This document shows, one piece after another, positions 6,416 to 9,433 of a stretch of 9,433 bases of DNA. The DNA comes from Saprospiraceae bacterium (GTDB taxonomy: Bacteria; Bacteroidota; Bacteroidia; Chitinophagales; Saprospiraceae): assembly GCA_020630045.1 (NCBI GenBank), contig JAHDCE010000117.1, positions 1 through 9,433 on the forward strand, in the 5' to 3' direction. Position numbers and translations under genes: made by a program. The notes under the pieces are model-generated. The model saw nothing but the letters and a program-made list of their open reading frames with translations. It was not told the origin of the DNA and did no database searches. The stretch's first letter is position 1. The number at the start of each line of letters is the position of its first letter.

Positions 6416-6434
6416 GTATGAAAAGTATATGATA

Positions 6435-6472
6435 AAACAAAAGAGCCCCTCCGTATGACGGAGAGGCTCTTT
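6435..6472 (-). terminator. Attenuator terminator 1, between the two Cys leaders
   Basis: A 15-bp stem: AAAGAGCCTCTCCGT (6472-6458) pairs with ACGGAGGGGCTCTTT (6454-6440) across the loop CAT, followed by TGTTTTATC. One pair is U-G on the minus-strand RNA but would be a C-A mismatch on the plus strand, so the hairpin is continuous only in the minus orientation. It lies 44 nt after the stop of leader 1 and 24 nt before the start of leader 2, in a divergent intergenic region where no ordinary gene ends. Confidence 0.85.
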
Positions 6473-6521
6473 AGATTTTTGCTCATGACTAACTTATATT
6501 GTCATTCACCCTTCCGTCATA
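6454..6521 (-). promoter_or_regulatory. Antiterminator 1 (alternative fold at the leader-1 stop codon)
   Basis: The minus-strand segment TATGACGGA (6521-6513) spans the stop codon of leader 1 and is perfectly complementary over 9 nt to TCCGTCATA (6462-6454), the inner 5' arm and loop of terminator 1. Pairing may continue after one mismatch through GGGU (6511-6508) with GCCU (6467-6464), giving about 13 pairs. Forming this helix prevents the terminator. As in the second module, a ribosome at the leader stop codon would mask the segment, while one stalled on the Cys codons upstream would leave it free. Confidence 0.7.
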
Positions 6522-6567
6522 ACAGAATTGTGCAACAACAACAATATTTCTTAGTTTGTAATAACAT
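6517..6567 (-). CDS. Cysteine leader peptide 1 (four consecutive Cys codons)
   Basis: A 16-codon ORF: MLLQTKKY, four Cys codons (TGT TGT TGT TGC, 6543-6532), TILL, TGA. It precedes terminator 1 on the same strand, and its stop codon sits inside the sequence complementary to the terminator's 5' arm, the classic attenuator geometry. On its own a four-Cys run is modest evidence. The terminator, the antiterminator complementarity and a second polycysteine leader downstream make it convincing. A promoter-like element ends 4 nt before its ATG, so this leader may be translated from a leaderless transcript. Confidence 0.75.
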   Translation of the reverse strand: MLLQTKKYCCCCTILL

Positions 6568-6571
6568 GACA

Positions 6572-6602
6572 CAATGATAAGGTAGGATTTTGAGAGAATC
6601 AA
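6572..6602 (-). promoter_or_regulatory. Candidate promoter of the cysteine operon (Bacteroidota type)
   Basis: On the minus strand TTG (6602-6600), a 20-nt spacer and TATCATTG (6579-6572) resemble the Bacteroidota consensus TTG-N(19-21)-TAnnTTTG, with one mismatch in the -7 element. The predicted start of transcription falls near 6567, at the A of the leader-1 ATG. Only the sequence match and the position support it. Confidence 0.45.
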
Positions 6603-6610
6603 GTCAGATG

Positions 6611-6641
6611 ATGAATTTTAACAGAATTGAATTTAAATTTG
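6611..6641 (+). promoter_or_regulatory. Candidate promoter of accC (Bacteroidota type)
   Basis: TAAATTTG (6634-6641) is a perfect match to the -7 consensus TAnnTTTG. ATG (6611-6613), 20 nt upstream, is a poor match to the -33 TTG. Transcription would start around 6646-6648, giving a 5' leader of roughly 15 nt before the accC ATG. It stands back to back with the cysteine promoter candidate (6602-6572). Confidence 0.45.
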
Positions 6642-6661
6642 TGCCATTAAGATTCAAATCC

Positions 6662-8131
6662 ATGAAAAAAATACTAGTTGCCAATAGGGGAGAAATTGCA
6701 CTCCGCGTAATGAGAACCGCCAAAAGGATGGGTATAAAAACCGTCGCGGTTTATTCCGAAGCCGATAGACATGCTCCACATGTCCGATTCGCAGACGAAG
6801 CGTTTTGTATCGGTCCCGCTCCTTCGTCGGAGTCCTATCTACTAGGAGACAAAATTATCCGGATCGCCAAGGAGAACGGAGTCGATGGCATTCACCCCGG
6901 CTATGGTTTCTTGAGTGAAAACGCCGGTTTTGTAGAAGCGGTACAAGCCGCCGGAATTACATTTATAGGTCCGGATTCCCATGCTGTTCGGGTCATGGGC
7001 TCGAAGCTCGCCGCCAAAGAAGCAGTCAAGGACTTTGATATTCCGATGGTTCCCGGAACGGATAAGGCGATTCAAGATATTGAAGAAGCCAAAAGCATTG
7101 CTGCTAGTATCGGTTTTCCGATTTTGATAAAAGCATCCGCCGGTGGTGGTGGAAAAGGAATGCGTGTCGTTCGCGAAGAAGGTGAATTGCAGGAACAACT
7201 GGAACGGGCGGTCAGTGAAGCGACTTCCGCATTCGGCGATGGCTCGGTATTCATCGAAAAGTTCGTTGAGAATCCACGTCATATAGAAATCCAAATCCTA
7301 GCAGACAAACATGGAAACACCTTGCATTTGTTCGAGCGGGAATGCAGTGTCCAACGTCGCCACCAAAAGGTGATTGAAGAAGCGCCTTCCGCCTTGTTGA
7401 CGGATGAAGTCCGCGCTAAGATGGGACAAGCCGCGGTCGATGTAGCGAAATCCGTGGATTATGTCGGTGCTGGTACAGTAGAATTCCTAGCGGATGACGA
7501 TCTCAATTTTTACTTCCTGGAAATGAATACCCGCCTCCAAGTAGAACACCCGGTAACGGAAATGATTACCGGATTGGATTTGGTGGAACAACAAATTAAA
7601 ATCGCTCGCGGCGAAAAACTGTCATTTGCACAAGAGGACTTGTCCATTACCGGCCATTCTATCGAGTTGAGGGTGTATGCCGAAGATCCACACGAGAACT
7701 TCATGCCTAGTACGGGTAACCTCTCCGTTTATATCCCACCTGTAGGCGAAGGGATACGCTTGGATGACGGTTACGAACAAGGTATGGACATTCCCGTTTA
7801 CTACGATCCGATGATTGCCAAGTTGGTCGTTCATGCGGACAATCGTGCGGCGGCAGTAGATAAAATGTTGGAAGCATTAGAGCAATATCGAATTGAAGGT
7901 ATAAAAACGACTTTGCCCTTCGGCAGGTTCGTTATGCATCATGAAGCTTTCCTTTCCGGAAAATTCAACACGCACTTCGTTTCGAAATATTACAATAAAG
8001 AAACCATTCAAGAACTAGCGGCACCATTCGCGGAAGCGGCTGCATTATTATCTGTACATTTAGTAGAGAAGAACAAGGACGCTTTGAAGGTGCCTGTACA
8101 ACAAACAAGTGATTGGTGGAGCAAGAGCTAA
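6662..8131 (+). CDS. accC: Biotin carboxylase subunit of acetyl-/propionyl-CoA carboxylase
   Basis: ATP-grasp enzyme that carboxylates the biotin of a carrier protein using bicarbonate. 489 residues from the ATG at 6662, which gives the standard N-terminus MKKILVANRGEIALRV. Active-site residues by analogy to E. coli AccC: K115, K157, the glycine loop GGGG (161-164), H207, E274, E287, R291 and R337. The biotin carboxylase C domain runs to about 440. A tail of about 45 residues (NTHFVSKYYNKETIQ...) makes it longer than E. coli AccC (about 449) and closer to propionyl-CoA carboxylase-type subunits; there is no biotinyl domain (no AMKM). The carrier and carboxyltransferase must be encoded elsewhere, so acetyl-CoA versus propionyl-CoA cannot be decided. 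The frame is open back to a TTG at 6590, but that stretch holds the candidate promoters. A small membrane protein gene overlaps its 3' end. Confidence 0.92.
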   Translation: MKKILVANRGEIALRVMRTAKRMGIKTVAVYSEADRHAPHVRFADEAFCIGPAPSSESYLLGDKIIRIAKENGVDGIHPGYGFLSENAGFVEAVQAAGITFIGPDSHAVRVMGSKLAAKEAVKDFDIPMVPGTDKAIQDIEEAKSIAASIGFPILIKASAGGGGKGMRVVREEGELQEQLERAVSEATSAFGDGSVFIEKFVENPRHIEIQILADKHGNTLHLFERECSVQRRHQKVIEEAPSALLTDEVRAKMGQAAVDVAKSVDYVGAGTVEFLADDDLNFYFLEMNTRLQVEHPVTEMITGLDLVEQQIKIARGEKLSFAQEDLSITGHSIELRVYAEDPHENFMPSTGNLSVYIPPVGEGIRLDDGYEQGMDIPVYYDPMIAKLVVHADNRAAAVDKMLEALEQYRIEGIKTTLPFGRFVMHHEAFLSGKFNTHFVSKYYNKETIQELAAPFAEAAALLSVHLVEKNKDALKVPVQQTSDWWSKS

Positions 8132-8604
8132 AATTCAGGACGAAAACCGGATATTGTCATATCCTTCCGGATAAAATCGCATTTAGCCGTAGCGGCAAAT
8201 TGGATAAAAACGGCGAACCGAAAAAAGGGATTCATATCTCTTTTATGACAGTCGTGTTTTTTGTTATTGCGGCTTTGTGCGTGCTCATATTCTTCTTGAT
8301 GTTTCAGTCAGCGACCGTAGTGCCGAAAGTATTGGTCGGCCTCCTTATATTTTTTATGGTAGGAGGCACCTTGACGATAATGAGTAATACAACCGTTCCT
8401 TCGATTGACCGGAGTAAAATATTAAGCTTAGAATATATCGAGGGACAACAAGGATTAACCAGTTCCCGATTTCATGTCAAAATCGATATCGGAAAACACA
8501 AACCCGAAGAAAGATTGATTATCCTACCCGGTTATTTGACTGGTGGTGATGAGGAAGCGGAAAAGGCTCAACAACTTTTTAAAGACCAAGGATTGTTGTC
8601 TTGA
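8113..8604 (+). CDS. Small two-helix membrane protein of unknown function
   Basis: 163 residues with a polar N-terminus (ELKFRTKTGYCHILPDKIAFSRSG), two hydrophobic segments (about 43-65 and 70-90) and a C-terminal soluble part of beta-rich, PH-like look (SKILSLEYIEG..., RFHVKIDIG..., ERLIILPGYL). I do not recognise a named family. The start is TTG at 8113 or GTG at 8116, because no ATG occurs before the first membrane segment and the N-terminal part has coding character. Either start lies inside the end of accC (stop 8131), so translation is probably coupled to it. The general layout, two helices and a small soluble domain, resembles that of the YcxB-like protein at 2087-2617, but I see no clear sequence match. 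No terminator is visible in the 169 nt after it. Confidence 0.7.
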   Translation: MVEQELKFRTKTGYCHILPDKIAFSRSGKLDKNGEPKKGIHISFMTVVFFVIAALCVLIFFLMFQSATVVPKVLVGLLIFFMVGGTLTIMSNTTVPSIDRSKILSLEYIEGQQGLTSSRFHVKIDIGKHKPEERLIILPGYLTGGDEEAEKAQQLFKDQGLLS

Positions 8605-8773
8605 AATCGTTAGATGTTATCACGAATTTTTTTGGATGAAAGACGAATCGTTATTTTGGGAATCAACGAGGCATTCTCCGCAAAGCATAGCCTTAGCTAC
8701 GTTTAAGGGGAATAACGAAGTGGATTTGCAAAATAACGGTTTGGCTATACTCAATTTTTCGTGATAACATCTG

Positions 8774-9181
8774 TTATAAGTATAATTTTAAACTTTCCGA
8801 AAATTCCGCCCTTATCTGATTTTTATAAGCATCGCTGAATTGATTCCCTTTCAAATTCAATTCCTTGAGATGTTTTAAATTAAAAATAGAGTCGGGAAGC
8901 TCTTGAAGGCGATTCGAACTCAATATCAACGCTTTTAAATGTTTTAAATCGCCGATGTTGTCGGGCAATTTTTCCACTTTGTTTTTTGTGATACTCAATA
9001 ATTGAAGATTTGGAAAATTGACCACTTCTTCTGGTAATTCTTTAATAGACCCTCCTTTAATGTACAGTTGGGTCAAGTGGGGCAAGTGTATGTCAATAGG
9101 AAAATATTGAATGGGATTATTTGAAAGATCCAACCTTTTCAAATTCGGAATCAAATTGAGAAAAGAAGGGATGGTATTCAA
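8774..9181 (-). CDS. Leucine-rich-repeat protein (C-terminal, intact-frame part)
   Basis: At least five repeats of about 23 residues with the pattern LPxxIxxLxxLxxLxLxxNxL, for example LPDNIGDLKHLKALILSSN and LPDSIFNLKHLKELNLKGN, and a short capping end (AEFSESLKLYL). Such proteins bind other proteins; nothing here says which. No signal peptide or catalytic domain is seen. The TTG at 9181 is only a default start: the same frame stays open back to 9346 and encodes more repeat-like sequence (KFIPPHLISSITRIFQLKIRNLEL) and QIAKEKND before it, without an ATG. The real N-terminus therefore seems to lie in another frame farther upstream, making this the 3' part of a frameshifted or degraded gene. 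It is convergent with the gene ending at 8604. Confidence 0.7.
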   Translation of the reverse strand: MNTIPSFLNLIPNLKRLDLSNNPIQYFPIDIHLPHLTQLYIKGGSIKELPEEVVNFPNLQLLSITKNKVEKLPDNIGDLKHLKALILSSNRLQELPDSIFNLKHLKELNLKGNQFSDAYKNQIRAEFSESLKLYL

Positions 9182-9216
9182 TTCAAGGTTCCTGATTTTT
9201 AATTGAAATATCCTCG

Positions 9217-9381
9217 TTATACTCGAAATTAAGTGTGGTGGAATAAATTTGACAAAGTCATTTTTTTCTTTGGCGATTTGAAAAGCGCAGGCATAGCCGT
9301 AGCTATGCTGAGCATTTTCAAAGAAGCGAAAGGGAAAAAGGGCAAGTCAAAAAATTGCAAACCACTTAATTTCGAGTATAA
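9217..9381. repeat. 165-bp imperfect palindrome with 19-bp perfect ends
   Basis: TTATACTCGAAATTAAGTG (9217-9235) recurs as its exact reverse complement at 9363-9381. The same centre (about 9299) is shared by TTTGAAAA/TTTTCAAA (9277-9284 and 9315-9322) and GCATAGC-CGTA-GCTATGC (9291-9308). The arms between these blocks are similar but diverged. No target-site duplication is evident at its borders. It lies within the 5' part of the leucine-rich-repeat gene and contains the apparent frameshift. Confidence 0.85.
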
Positions 9382-9432
9382 TTGTGATAATCGTTCAGGT
9401 AATGTTTCGGCAAGTCGTATATGATTCCATTT
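9229..9432 (-). pseudogene. Upstream fragment of the leucine-rich-repeat gene, out of frame (runs off the window)
   Basis: From the window edge a minus-strand frame without a start codon reads KWNHIRLAETLPERLSQLYSKLSGLQFFDLPFF in two blocks that look like a repeat-protein N-terminus, and ends at a TAA at 9231-9229. The repeat-coding frame that continues to 8774 opens after a TGA at 9349-9347. The two frames overlap here. Adding one base to the five-T run at 9339-9335 (minus strand) would join them as ...LPFFPFRFFENAQHSYGYACAFQIAKEKND.... So the gene is either mutated or carries a sequencing error. The 5' end lies outside the window. Confidence 0.5.
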
Positions 9433-9433
9433 T

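Noticed and set aside
6232..6432. Plus-strand ORFs of about 60-66 codons across the intergenic region, with a DDNSNNSSKR stretch
   Set aside because: They run antisense through terminator 2 and the Cys leader. The Asn/Ser-rich part is the complement of the Cys codons (6371-6391).
6272..6567. T-box, SAM or other riboswitch controlling cysM
   Set aside because: I see no T-box sequence or known aptamer core. The two in-frame polycysteine leaders with terminators explain the structure better.
6485..6577. Plus-strand mini-ORF with four Gln codons, as a possible glutamine leader before accC
   Set aside because: It is the complement of the four-Cys leader, no plus-strand terminator follows it before accC, and the hairpin at 6440-6472 lies upstream of it with a broken pair in that orientation.
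6590..6661. 24-residue N-terminal extension of biotin carboxylase from a TTG
   Set aside because: The family begins at MKKILVANRGE (6662). The extension holds both divergent promoter candidates and is not conserved-looking.
8543..8764. 73-codon plus-strand ORF spanning the end of the small membrane protein gene and the following gap
   Set aside because: It starts in another frame inside a gene and has no domain-like pattern. The gap 8605-8773 shows no other gene or clear terminator, only a short ATAACA/TGTTAT dyad at 8764-8777.
9217..9381. Invertible phase-variation switch flanked by the 19-bp inverted repeats
   Set aside because: Flipping the segment would bring a TAA into the incoming frame a few codons after the repeat, and symmetry continues through the interior to the centre, unlike a typical invertible segment. 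No recombinase gene is nearby.

Overview
The window looks like a chromosomal segment of a member of the Bacteroidota. Start codons lack purine-rich Shine-Dalgarno sequences. Two candidate promoters resemble the Bacteroidota consensus (TTG, about 20 nt, TAnnTTTG). The closest family resemblances I recognise also fit (fused HddC/GmhB protein, stand-alone biotin carboxylase of the acyl-CoA carboxylase type). No tRNA, rRNA, insertion sequence, CRISPR array or phage gene is visible. The assignment is inferred, since no phylogenetic marker is present.

Layout. 79-116: bidirectional terminator. 114-791 (-): endonuclease V. 809-2617 (+): a bifunctional heptose-1-phosphate nucleotidyltransferase/heptose-bisphosphate phosphatase followed by a YcxB-like membrane protein, closed by a two-way terminator near 2716-2745. 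2793-6250 (-): a tight five-gene operon, cysM - JAMM protease - cysO-like carrier - 1-Cys peroxiredoxin - moeZ. 6251-6661: the regulatory region between the operon and the divergent accC. 6662-8604 (+): biotin carboxylase and an overlapping small membrane protein. 8774 to the window end (-): a leucine-rich-repeat gene with an apparent frameshift, whose 5' part lies in a 165-bp imperfect palindrome.

The five-gene operon matches the protein-thiocarboxylate route to cysteine known from mycobacteria (CysO/CysM/Mec+/MoeZ). MoeZ would adenylate the carrier C-terminus and add sulfur, CysM would form the carrier-cysteine adduct, and the JAMM protease would release cysteine. Here the carrier ends Gly-Gly-Ala-Tyr, so the protease probably must first trim Ala-Tyr. 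A PRDX6-type peroxiredoxin sits inside the operon.

The main find is upstream of cysM. Two leader-peptide attenuators lie in series on the minus strand. The first encodes a 16-residue peptide with four consecutive Cys codons (6567-6517), followed by a 15-bp terminator (6472-6440). The second encodes a 20-residue peptide with seven consecutive Cys codons (6415-6353), followed by another 15-bp terminator with a U-rich tail (6315-6272). In both, the sequence at the leader stop codon can pair with the 5' arm of its terminator, as expected of an antiterminator. This predicts that the operon is read through only when ribosomes stall on Cys codons, with two checkpoints in a row. A promoter candidate places the transcription start close to the first leader's ATG, so that leader may be leaderless.
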